DNA of 64,000 nt from Kribbella italica (GTDB lineage: Bacteria; Actinomycetota; Actinomycetes; Propionibacteriales; Kribbellaceae), in NCBI RefSeq assembly GCF_014205135.1, contig NZ_JACHMY010000001.1, positions 4,588,001-4,652,000 of the forward strand, given 5' to 3'. Numbering within the stretch: position 1 is the first letter of the stretch; each line of letters starts with the position of its first letter. The notes under the pieces are model-generated. The model did no database searches. It was not told where the DNA came from and worked only from the letters and a program-made list of their open reading frames with translations. The translations under genes were made by a program, and so were the position numbers. Positions 41,393-48,947 of the stretch are shown in pieces.

Positions 41393-42242
41393 GGACCTCG
41401 TCGATGACGTGCTGCGCGTTGGCGGCGATGCCGGGATTGGTCTCGCGGTAGTACGGGAGCTGGATGAGCGCCATCGAAAGCGCCCTCGCCCGGCCGCGGA
41501 TCCACTGCGCGTCGTCAGCTTCGACGACGGAGCGGAAGACGTCGCGCTCGGAGGCTGGCAGCAGGTTCCAGGCAGGGATGAGGTCGCAGGCCGGATCGCC
41601 GGTGCCGACACAGCCGAAGTCCAGTACGGCGGCCAACCGGCCCTCGCGCACCAGCAGGTTGGCGGGCATCAGATCGGCGTGCAGCCAGAGATCGGGCTCG
41701 GTCTGCAGAACGGCAAGGCCCGCTTCCCAAGCGGCCAGCGCAGCAGACGTGTCGATGGCCCCTTCGAGCTGCTCGAGCGCGTTGCGGGTCTCGGCGTCCT
41801 GCAACTGCAGAGGACCACCCCGATAGGCAGCAGGCGCGTCGGGCAGATCCACCGCACGGAAAGCCTGAACCAAACCACCCAACTCCCGGCCCAGCGCAGC
41901 ATCCCCCGTCGAGGGCACCTCACCCGTGATCCACCGATTCACCGACCAAGGCCACGGATACTCCGCCGACGGCTCCCCCAGCCCCACCGGCAGCGGCACC
42001 TCCACCGGCAAGTACGGCGCCAACCGCGGCACCCACGCGTGCTCCTTCGCGATGTCGCTCACCCCACCCTCGACCAGCGGCAGCCGAACCGTCAGCTCCT
42101 CCCCCAGCCGGTACATCGCGTTGACCGTCCCACTCGACGGAATCTCACGCACCGCCAGCCCCGCCCACGCCGGGAACTGCCCAGCGACCAGCCGCCCCAC
42201 CAGCAGCTCGTCGATCTCCGCCTCACCCGCGTGCATCCTCAT
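41373..42242 (-). CDS. APH-family phosphotransferase
   Basis: Aminoglycoside-phosphotransferase-fold kinase of 289 residues. SSGTVNAMYRLGEELTVRLP is the nucleotide-binding hairpin with the ATP Arg/Lys position. The catalytic loop is LWLHADLMPANLLV (the usual HGD is HAD here) and the metal ligand is in AVLDFGCVGTGDPACDL. The overall pattern is that of putative aminoglycoside or macrolide kinases of soil actinomycetes. Convergent and overlapping with the CPT-like gene. Confidence 0.88.
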   Translation of the reverse strand: MRMHAGEAEIDELLVGRLVAGQFPAWAGLAVREIPSSGTVNAMYRLGEELTVRLPLVEGGVSDIAKEHAWVPRLAPYLPVEVPLPVGLGEPSAEYPWPWSVNRWITGEVPSTGDAALGRELGGLVQAFRAVDLPDAPAAYRGGPLQLQDAETRNALEQLEGAIDTSAALAAWEAGLAVLQTEPDLWLHADLMPANLLVREGRLAAVLDFGCVGTGDPACDLIPAWNLLPASERDVFRSVVEADDAQWIRGRARALSMALIQLPYYRETNPGIAANAQHVIDEVLIDFAS

Positions 42243-42279
42243 CGCGCCATCTCACCCCACCCGCTCCGGCCCTGTCGAC

Positions 42280-43791
42280 TCAGTAAGCCCCACGACGCCG
42301 CATCGCCAAGGGCCGCCCGTCCGGGTCGTAGACGTGGTCGAAGATCGGCCGAGCCCAAACCCGTTGCCAACGGCTCACATCTGCGGGCCGATGACAACGA
42401 ATCTGCCCGCCGGGCCGGTCCCCCGAGCGACCGTCCGCGTGCCAGGCGTCCAAAGCCGACGCCGTACGCCGCCAAGCATCGAAGCCGGCCACCGGATCGA
42501 GTTCGGCTCCGGATCCCAGATGCTCCGACCACAGCTCGGCCCGCAACGAGCGGGCGACGTCCGGCGCAACCACCGCGCACGTGAGCTCGCTGTCGTTCGT
42601 CCACGACCGCCGGTTGAAGTTGTCCGACCCACACGCGAACCACTCGTCGTCGACGATGCACACCTTCGCGTGCACGTAGATCGGCACGCTGTCAGCGTTC
42701 TCCAAGTCGTACACGGCAACCCGATCCGACCGCAGCAGCTCCAACGCCCGCCGCTGCCCGTCCAGCGCCGGAGGCCCGCTGAACCGCCCGTCCGCATCAG
42801 GAAATCTCGGCACGACCACGATCACCCGCAACGAAGGCGACCGGTCCAGCGCCTCCTGCAACGCGGCCGCCACATCGCGCGACCAGAAGTACTGGTCCTC
42901 GATGTAGATCAACGACCGCGCCCGCCGCAAGGCCTTCAGATACCCGCGCGCAACGCTGTACTCACCCCGCGGCGCGAACGGGAACCCGGGATGCTTGTGC
43001 GCGTACGTCCGCAACACCTGGACGGCGCTCCGCCCGGCCACCGGCGGATCAGGAAACGCCTCCGGCAACGTCGAAGGATGCCGCGGCATCCGCGCGAGCC
43101 GCTGCACCAGCAGCCGGTACGGCGTGCGCCGGTCCAGCGGATGCGGGTCGTCCCACCGTTCCACGAAGCACCGCAAGAGATCCCCGACCACCGGCCCCCG
43201 GATCTCCAGCGCCACGTCGTGCCACGGCGTCCGCGCCCCGTACCGCGGATCCATCGGCGCCTGCTGCGGATCCCCGCGATGGGAAGCGTCGTCCCGCCGC
43301 TGGTGCGACAGATCGATCCCGCCGACGAAGGCGACATCGGCCGCCGGGTCACCCCGGTGCCGGATCACGAAGAGCTTCTGGTGATGCGATGCCAACCGCC
43401 GTACGCGCTGGTCGAGCAGCACCTCCGCGCCCGCCTCGTTGAGCTCGGTGCCGAGCCGCTGGTTCTGCTGCGCGTTGAAGCTGACGTGATCCGAGTGCGA
43501 CCGCCAGAGCAGCCCGCGGACCTCGACGCCGGAGCGTGCGAGGTCGCAGAGCACCTCACCGACGGTCGTGCCGTCGTCGGTCAGCGCCTCGTCGTGGTCC
43601 CCGCGCCAGTCGGTGAAGTAGACCTGGTCGCCTTTCGACAGCGCGCACAGCTCGTCGTACAGGCGGGCGAAGTACGCCGAACCGTGCACGAGCGGGCGGA
43701 CCAGGTTGCCCTCGGTCCAGGCACCGTCCCGGTCGATCTCGGTCGCCGGGTTGCCGCGCTCGGCGGTGGTCAGGAACCAGTCATGCTTCAT
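42280..43791 (-). CDS. Phospholipase D-like protein with two HKD-type motifs
   Basis: Cytoplasmic PLD-superfamily protein of 503 residues. The first half has SHHQKLFVIRHRGD with His137 and Lys139, but the expected Asp four residues after the Lys is Arg144; AFVGGID follows. The second half has the canonical VHAKVCIVDDEWFACGSDN. Two half-sites form one active centre in this family. There is no signal peptide, so it may act on membrane lipids from inside or be an atypical cardiolipin-synthase-like enzyme. The start is the MKHDWFLTT Met; a longer frame lacks a ribosome site. Confidence 0.88.
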   Translation of the reverse strand: MKHDWFLTTAERGNPATEIDRDGAWTEGNLVRPLVHGSAYFARLYDELCALSKGDQVYFTDWRGDHDEALTDDGTTVGEVLCDLARSGVEVRGLLWRSHSDHVSFNAQQNQRLGTELNEAGAEVLLDQRVRRLASHHQKLFVIRHRGDPAADVAFVGGIDLSHQRRDDASHRGDPQQAPMDPRYGARTPWHDVALEIRGPVVGDLLRCFVERWDDPHPLDRRTPYRLLVQRLARMPRHPSTLPEAFPDPPVAGRSAVQVLRTYAHKHPGFPFAPRGEYSVARGYLKALRRARSLIYIEDQYFWSRDVAAALQEALDRSPSLRVIVVVPRFPDADGRFSGPPALDGQRRALELLRSDRVAVYDLENADSVPIYVHAKVCIVDDEWFACGSDNFNRRSWTNDSELTCAVVAPDVARSLRAELWSEHLGSGAELDPVAGFDAWRRTASALDAWHADGRSGDRPGGQIRCHRPADVSRWQRVWARPIFDHVYDPDGRPLAMRRRGAY

Positions 43792-43856
43792 ACAGCTCCA
43801 GTGCCCACCTGGCCCCGAGACCATGAAACACTGACCGGTAATCAAGCAAATACCTT

Positions 43857-43874
43857 AGCTAATACGGATTAGCT
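43857..43874. promoter_or_regulatory. Inverted repeat AGCTAAT-n4-ATTAGCT (candidate operator)
   Basis: Perfect 7-bp arms with a 4-bp spacer in an AT-rich island between the divergent PLD-like and Tat-exported genes. No regulator gene is adjacent, so the binder would be encoded elsewhere. Confidence 0.55.
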
Positions 43875-43947
43875 TCTTGACCTCGCGTGAGAGCAGCTCC
43901 CACACTCGGCACGAACCAGCACGCCGCCCCCGTGAGAGGACCTCGAG

Positions 43948-44946
43948 ATGCCGAACCTCAGCCGCCGCACCCTGCTCCGCGGCACCGCCGCCCTGGGCCT
44001 CGGCACCGCCGCTACCGCCGGCCAGCAGACCCAAGCCCTCGCCGCCCCCGGTGGGTTCCCGAACTACGCCTTCACCCGCGTCGCCTTCGACAAGACCAAG
44101 CTGCAGTACGCGCCGGCCCGGAAGGAGGTGATCTTCCCGTGCGTCCGCGGCACGGTCGGCCGGATCGCCAACCCGCTCGGCCGGTTCTACCTGTACTTCG
44201 CCCCGCACGAAGCTCCGGGCGGCCTGTGCCTGGCCTACTCGGACTCGCTCGGCGGGCCGTACACGGAGTACCCGAACAACCCGATCATCGCCCGGAGCTG
44301 GTCCCCGCACTACACCGTCTCGCACGTCTCCTCACCGCACGCGATGTGGAACGAGGACACCAACGAGATGTGGATGTACTTCCACGGCGAGAACACCACC
44401 ACCCGGCTGGCCCGCTCCAAGGACGGGATCCACTTCACCTACGACAAGGGCGTGCTGTCGACGGCGATGCTGCCGGCCGGTACGACGGAAGCGTCGTACG
44501 CGCGGGTGTTTCGGCACGACCTGCCGTCGAGGAACGCCCGGTACGTGATGGTCTTCATGATCAACACCACCGCGAACCGGCGCTCGATCGGCTGGGGCTG
44601 GTCGCGGGACGGCCGGACCTTCACCTTCTCCCAGACGCCGCTGATCACCCCGCAGCAGCTCGGTGTCCGCGACCTCGGCGCCCCGACGCTGGCCGGCCAC
44701 AACGGGTCGATGTTCGTCATCTACCACACCGACAAGGGATCCGGTGGCTCGATGCGGATCACCGAGGTGGGCAACGACTTCAGCCTCCGCAAGCACCTCG
44801 GGGTCTTCCACGCGCCGTCGGCCGGGTACCCCGACAACGGCCGGTGCGCGGCTCCGTCGTTCGGCCAGGAGAACGGCGTCAAGTACATGATCTACGAAGC
44901 CGGCGAGCGCCTCGAAGGCTCGATCGCCATCGCCAAAGCCGTCTAG
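43948..44946 (+). CDS. Tat-exported beta-propeller protein
   Basis: Secreted protein of 332 residues. The N-terminus has the twin-arginine motif SRRTLLRG, a hydrophobic stretch and an Ala-rich cleavage region around ALAAPGG (residues about 31-36). The mature part consists of repeated beta segments with Trp/Tyr, Asp and Gly (FYLYFAPHEAPGG, EMWMYFHGE, WSRDGRTFTFSQT, FVIYHTDKGSGG), the look of a five-bladed propeller as in GH43/GH117-type glycosidases. No catalytic residues can be assigned. Its TAG stop interlocks with that of the convergent gene. Confidence 0.82.
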   Translation: MPNLSRRTLLRGTAALGLGTAATAGQQTQALAAPGGFPNYAFTRVAFDKTKLQYAPARKEVIFPCVRGTVGRIANPLGRFYLYFAPHEAPGGLCLAYSDSLGGPYTEYPNNPIIARSWSPHYTVSHVSSPHAMWNEDTNEMWMYFHGENTTTRLARSKDGIHFTYDKGVLSTAMLPAGTTEASYARVFRHDLPSRNARYVMVFMINTTANRRSIGWGWSRDGRTFTFSQTPLITPQQLGVRDLGAPTLAGHNGSMFVIYHTDKGSGGSMRITEVGNDFSLRKHLGVFHAPSAGYPDNGRCAAPSFGQENGVKYMIYEAGERLEGSIAIAKAV

Positions 44947-46310
44947 CTCGGCCGGATGTTCTGGTTCAGGTGGAACACGTTGTCCGGGTCGTACTCCCGT
45001 TTCACCTGGGCCAGCCGCCGGTAGTTCTCCTCGCCGTACCCGGCGAGCACGCGGTCCCGCCCCTCGTCCCCGATGAAGTTCAGGTACACCGCGCCGGTCG
45101 ACCACTCCCGGACGTCGGCGCAGACGTCCCGCGCCCACTGCACGCCGCGCGCGTCGTCCGCCGCGTCGGCCCACACCCCGAACGGATGCACCACCCAGGC
45201 CGCCGACCGGTGCGGCAACGGCCACTTGTCCGCCTCCCGCGCGACCGCGCCACCCCACGGCGCGATCATCTGCTGCGAAGGTGACGGCGCCGGCATGTCG
45301 GCCGCACGGGCGCAGAAGGCCGCGATCGCCGCGTCCGGCAGCTCCCCGAGGTGCTCGGCCGACCAGTAGTGCCGGAAGCCCGCTGGGTCGTCCAGCGCCG
45401 ACTGCAGTGCGGCGTACGGCATCTCGGCGGCCATCACGCCCTCGGGCGCCAAGTCGAACATCGGCTTGAACACGTCCCGGGTCTCCGCCTCGTCACCCAT
45501 GTAGACCGCCCCCGCGGCGACCAGCGGTTCGCCCTGGAGATGCAACGGCACGAACTCCTCCGGCGGCCCGGTCAGGTAGAACACTCCTCCCCCGAGCTCG
45601 TCCGGCGCACCGCCGTCGATCAGGTCCCGATAAGCCCGTACGACGTCCGGCCCGGCCTCGGCGGGCCAGAACAGCAACGCGAGCGTCACCACCGGCAGCA
45701 CCTGCAACCGGAACGTCAGCGCGGTCGCCGCCCCGAAGTTCCCGCCGCCACCGTGCAGCGCCCAGAACAGCTCGGTGTTGCGCGTCTCGTCGGCGATCAC
45801 CAGTTCCCCGTCGGCCGTGATCAGCTCGACCGAGACCAGGTTGTCGCAGGCGAAACCCCACTTGCGTTCCAGCCAGCCGGACCCGCCGCCGAGCGTCAGC
45901 CCGGCGACGCCGGTGGTCGACACCCGGCCGCCCGTCGTCCCGAGCCAGTACGGCTGGCACATCCGGTCGAAGTCACCCCAGGTCGCCCCGCCGCCGACCC
46001 GGGCGATCCGCGCGTCGGCGTCGACCTGGACCGTGTTCAGCCGGCGCAGGTCGACGACGAGTCCACCGTCGCTGACCCCCGTTCCCGCCACGCCGTGCCC
46101 GCCTCCGCGGACCGCGATCTCGAGCCCTTGCCCGACGCCGTACCGGACCGCGGCCGCGACATCGGCCGCCGACTCGCACTGCGCGATCACCGCCGGCCGC
46201 TTGTCGACCATCGCGTTGAACACCGTGCGCGCCTGCTCGTAGTCCGGGTCCCCCGACCGCAGCAGCCGGCCCCCGAACCCGAGTGGACGCGTGATCATCG
46301 TGTCGGACAT
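44943..46310 (-). CDS. FAD-linked oxidoreductase, berberine-bridge-enzyme type
   Basis: Flavoenzyme of 455 residues with the PCMH FAD-binding domain and a BBE C-terminus (YLNFIGDEG, then RLAQVKREYDPDNVFHLNQNI). His72 in VRGGGHGVAG is the site of covalent FAD attachment. The second attachment Cys of bicovalent members is not found at the expected place (RVSTTGVAG), so a single link is likely. Such enzymes oxidise sugars or secondary metabolites. The start has GGGAG upstream. No biosynthetic cluster is visible. Confidence 0.9.
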   Translation of the reverse strand: MSDTMITRPLGFGGRLLRSGDPDYEQARTVFNAMVDKRPAVIAQCESAADVAAAVRYGVGQGLEIAVRGGGHGVAGTGVSDGGLVVDLRRLNTVQVDADARIARVGGGATWGDFDRMCQPYWLGTTGGRVSTTGVAGLTLGGGSGWLERKWGFACDNLVSVELITADGELVIADETRNTELFWALHGGGGNFGAATALTFRLQVLPVVTLALLFWPAEAGPDVVRAYRDLIDGGAPDELGGGVFYLTGPPEEFVPLHLQGEPLVAAGAVYMGDEAETRDVFKPMFDLAPEGVMAAEMPYAALQSALDDPAGFRHYWSAEHLGELPDAAIAAFCARAADMPAPSPSQQMIAPWGGAVAREADKWPLPHRSAAWVVHPFGVWADAADDARGVQWARDVCADVREWSTGAVYLNFIGDEGRDRVLAGYGEENYRRLAQVKREYDPDNVFHLNQNIRPS

Positions 46311-46459
46311 GGGAACTCCCCCTAGATCGCCAATCCCCAGCTGACCTGGCTGATGCTGCTCCCCCCGCACGGCCCGGGTCAACGCCTCGAAACCCCTTAC
46401 TACCTTGGGTTCCCGGTCGGTCACAGCAGGCAGTCGTCAACAGGCAATCGCTTACCAAC

Positions 46460-46465
46460 TAGGCT
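46460..46465 (+). promoter_or_regulatory. -10 hexamer, leaderless promoter of the LarA-family gene
   Basis: TAGGCT ends 7 nt before ATG 46473. Confidence 0.5.
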
Positions 46466-46472
46466 GGGGGGC

Positions 46473-47699
46473 ATGCCCGACTCTGCTGTGATCGGCGATG
46501 CCGCCCGGACGCTCACCGAGGACGAGGTCACCGCCTTCGTCCAGGACTCGCTCGCCTCGGCCGGGCTGGACGGGCGCAGCGTCTGCGTCATCGTGCCGGA
46601 CGCCACCCGCAGCTGCCCGCTGCCGCTGCTGATGAAGGCCATCCATCAAGCGCTGACGGGCCGGGTCAGCAAGCTGACCGTACTCGTTGCCCTCGGCACC
46701 CACGCGGAGATGTCACCGGAGGCACTGCGCGAGCACCTCGGCGGCGAGTACGACGTCCTGAACCACGCGTGGTGGAAGCCCGAGACCTTCGCCGACCTCG
46801 GCACGATCGGCGCCGACCGGATCGGCGAGATCTCCGGCGGGCGGCTGCACCAGGAGGTCAGCGTCAAGCTCAACCGGGCGGTCGTCGAGCACGACGTCGC
46901 GCTGATCGTCGGCCCGGTCTTCCCGCACGAGGTGGTCGGCTTCTCCGGCGGCAACAAGTACTTCTTCCCCGGTGTCGCGGGCCAGGAAGTCATCGACCTG
47001 TCGCACTGGCTCGGCGCCCTGATCACCAGCGCGAGCATCATCGGTACGACGGGCACGACGCCGGTCCGCGCCCTGATCGACGAGGCCGCGGCGCTGATCC
47101 CGGCCGAGAAGCTCGCGCTGTCGCTGGTCGTCGAGTCGGGCACCCACAACCTGCACGCCGTCGCGTTCGGCGACACCCAGTCCTCGTGGCGGGCCGCGGC
47201 CGAGATCTCCGCGCAGACCCACGTCCGCTACCTCGACCACCCCGTACGCCGCATCGTGTCGCTGATGCCCGAGCGCTACCAGGACATCTGGACGGCGGCC
47301 AAGGGCTTCTACAAGGTCGAGCCGGTCGTCGCCGACGGCGGCGAGGTGATCCTGTACGCGCCGCACGTCCGGCAACTGGCCGCGATGCACCCCGAGATCG
47401 AGCAGATCGGGTACCACTGCCGCGACTACTTCGTCGGTCAGTGGGAGAAGTTCCGCGACCTGCACTGGGGCGTGCTCGCCCACTCGACCCACCTGCGCGG
47501 CGCCGGCACCTGGGACCCGGCCACCGGCGAGCACCTCCGCGTCGAGGTCACGCTGTCGACCGGCATCGGAGAGGACGTCGTACGCCGGGCCAATCTCAAC
47601 CACCTGGCCCCGGCCGACTTCGACCTCGCCGCGTACGAGAACGACCCCGAAACCCTGGTCATCCCCAACGCCGGCGAGATCCTCCACCGCCTCCGTTAA
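46473..47699 (+). CDS. LarA-family (nickel-pincer nucleotide) racemase/epimerase
   Basis: Protein of 408 residues in the lactate-racemase LarA family. VIVPDATRSCP opens the domain. The residues that hold the nickel-pincer cofactor in LarA have clear counterparts: His98 (VLNHAW), His152 (FPHEVVGFSGG), Lys162 (NKYFFPG) and His178 (DLSHWL). It should isomerise a 2-hydroxy acid or related compound. The cofactor genes larB, larC and larE are not in this window, so the enzyme would depend on copies elsewhere. Confidence 0.85.
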   Translation: MPDSAVIGDAARTLTEDEVTAFVQDSLASAGLDGRSVCVIVPDATRSCPLPLLMKAIHQALTGRVSKLTVLVALGTHAEMSPEALREHLGGEYDVLNHAWWKPETFADLGTIGADRIGEISGGRLHQEVSVKLNRAVVEHDVALIVGPVFPHEVVGFSGGNKYFFPGVAGQEVIDLSHWLGALITSASIIGTTGTTPVRALIDEAAALIPAEKLALSLVVESGTHNLHAVAFGDTQSSWRAAAEISAQTHVRYLDHPVRRIVSLMPERYQDIWTAAKGFYKVEPVVADGGEVILYAPHVRQLAAMHPEIEQIGYHCRDYFVGQWEKFRDLHWGVLAHSTHLRGAGTWDPATGEHLRVEVTLSTGIGEDVVRRANLNHLAPADFDLAAYENDPETLVIPNAGEILHRLR

Positions 47700-47779
47700 C
47701 GTCCGAAGAATTCGAATGCGTCCGAAGAACCCGAGGCTATAGCGCTCGCTTCTTCGGACGCATCACGATTCTTCGGACG
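47700..47779. terminator. Nested double inverted repeat, four copies of CGTCCGAAGAA
   Basis: The inner arms are ATGCGTCCGAAGAA (47716-47729) and TTCTTCGGACGCAT (47750-47763), perfect 14 bp. The outer arms are CGTCCGAAGAAT (47700-47711) and ATTCTTCGGACG (47768-47779), perfect 12 bp. It fills the whole gap between two convergent genes and probably stops transcription from both sides. Confidence 0.7.
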
Positions 47780-47782
47780 CTG

Positions 47783-48694
47783 TCAGGCTTCGGGGCTCAG
47801 CCTCGGCCTCGGGAGCTTCCTCGCCACCGCGTCCGCCTCGGCCTTGGCCGCCTCGACCGCCAGGCGCAGCGCGTCGACGACGTACGTCGGCGCCCGCAGC
47901 CCCTTGCGGCTGGCCCACAGCAGCTCGTGCTCGACCCGGGCGATCTGCTGCGCGTGATGCACGACGTCCGAGTCCTGCGTGGACATCCCGAGCGCCTCCA
48001 TCACCCGCCCGAAGTCGGCCCGCTGCCGCTTGTGGTCGACCCCGACCGGCGTGAACGTCAACCGCCGCAACGACCGGACCAGCCACTTCTGCCAACCGCT
48101 CAGCTGAACCCACAGCCCGCGCGAGGACATCTGGTAGAAGGCGAAGTGCCCCGGCTCCTGCCGGCGGATCGGCGCGATCACCGTCTCCGAGATCGCCCGC
48201 TCGTCCATCTCCCGCAGCCCGGTGTGCAGCTGCCCGTAGGCCAGGACGGCGGACCGCTCGGTGGCCATACCGGTCAGGTAGTAGAGCATCCGGCTGACGT
48301 CCTGCACCGGCCCGAACCGGCCGAGCGCGCCGAGCAGGCGCAGCCGGATCGACACCTGGGTCAGGTCGGCCTTCAGCGGGTCGAGGCCGATGATCGCCTG
48401 CAGCTTGTCGAGGATCTCGCCGTGGCGGGTCTCCTGCGGCATCCAGACGTCGGCGTAGAAGTGCCGGTCGACCTCGGGCGGGTTCGGCAGCAGCGCGGCC
48501 AGTTCGAGCACGTTGCGCTCGACCTCGAGCTCGACGCGCGCCATGTAGCTCAGCACCGGGCCGAACCGGCGCGCGATCACACCGGGCTGGTCCATCGAGT
48601 AGTCGACGCTGTCCAGGTCGATCGGCGGGTGCTCGTCGCCCAGGCGATCGACGTGCTCGGTGAGCCGATCGTCCAGCTTGTCGCGTCCGCTCAT
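47783..48694 (-). CDS. Ferritin-like diiron-carboxylate protein
   Basis: Helical protein of 303 residues. Two Glu/His sets typical of diiron four-helix bundles are visible: RVELEVERNVLEL with PQETRHGEIL, and GMATERSAVLAYG with IRRQEPGHFAFY (E-x-x-H after a preceding Glu in each). This is the pattern of acyl-ACP desaturase and ferritin-like oxidases. The basic C-terminal third is extra. A TetR-type palindrome in the upstream gap may control it. Substrate unknown. Confidence 0.72.
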   Translation of the reverse strand: MSGRDKLDDRLTEHVDRLGDEHPPIDLDSVDYSMDQPGVIARRFGPVLSYMARVELEVERNVLELAALLPNPPEVDRHFYADVWMPQETRHGEILDKLQAIIGLDPLKADLTQVSIRLRLLGALGRFGPVQDVSRMLYYLTGMATERSAVLAYGQLHTGLREMDERAISETVIAPIRRQEPGHFAFYQMSSRGLWVQLSGWQKWLVRSLRRLTFTPVGVDHKRQRADFGRVMEALGMSTQDSDVVHHAQQIARVEHELLWASRKGLRAPTYVVDALRLAVEAAKAEADAVARKLPRPRLSPEA

Positions 48695-48766
48695 CCGACC
48701 GGCCCGTCGTGGGTCGTCGCGTTCACGTCCGCCTCCTCACGAGACAGTTGGGCAGGATCACCAGAA

Positions 48767-48786
48767 TAAAGAACGGTTGTTCTTTA
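48767..48786. promoter_or_regulatory. Perfect 8-bp-arm palindrome TAAAGAAC-n4-GTTCTTTA
   Basis: Arms at 48767-48774 and 48779-48786 around GGTT. It lies between the divergent diiron-protein and monooxygenase genes in the only AT-rich stretch of the gap, and looks like a TetR-family operator. No regulator gene is adjacent. Confidence 0.65.
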
Positions 48787-48934
48787 ACCTAACGAGTAAC
48801 AGGTCTCGGCGACAGTGAATCCGTTCACACTCCGGGGAGTGAGCACGCTGCCGCCGCAACCGGGAAGCTGTTCGGAGCGGAACCAGGACCGGATCGGACC
48901 AAGCCGACCCTTACCTCCTAGCCTAACCCGCCGG

Positions 48935-48940
48935 TAACCT
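48935..48940 (+). promoter_or_regulatory. -10 hexamer, leaderless promoter of the flavin monooxygenase
   Basis: TAACCT ends 7 nt before ATG 48948. Confidence 0.5.
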
Positions 48941-48947
48941 TCCGGTC

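Noticed and set aside
41373..42242. Inactive kinase because HGD is HAD
   Set aside because: The catalytic Asp, Asn and second metal Asp are all present, and the Gly-to-Ala change is tolerated in this superfamily.
41926..43872. 648-codon plus-strand open frame
   Set aside because: Antisense to the APH kinase and the PLD-like gene, both of which carry intact motifs.
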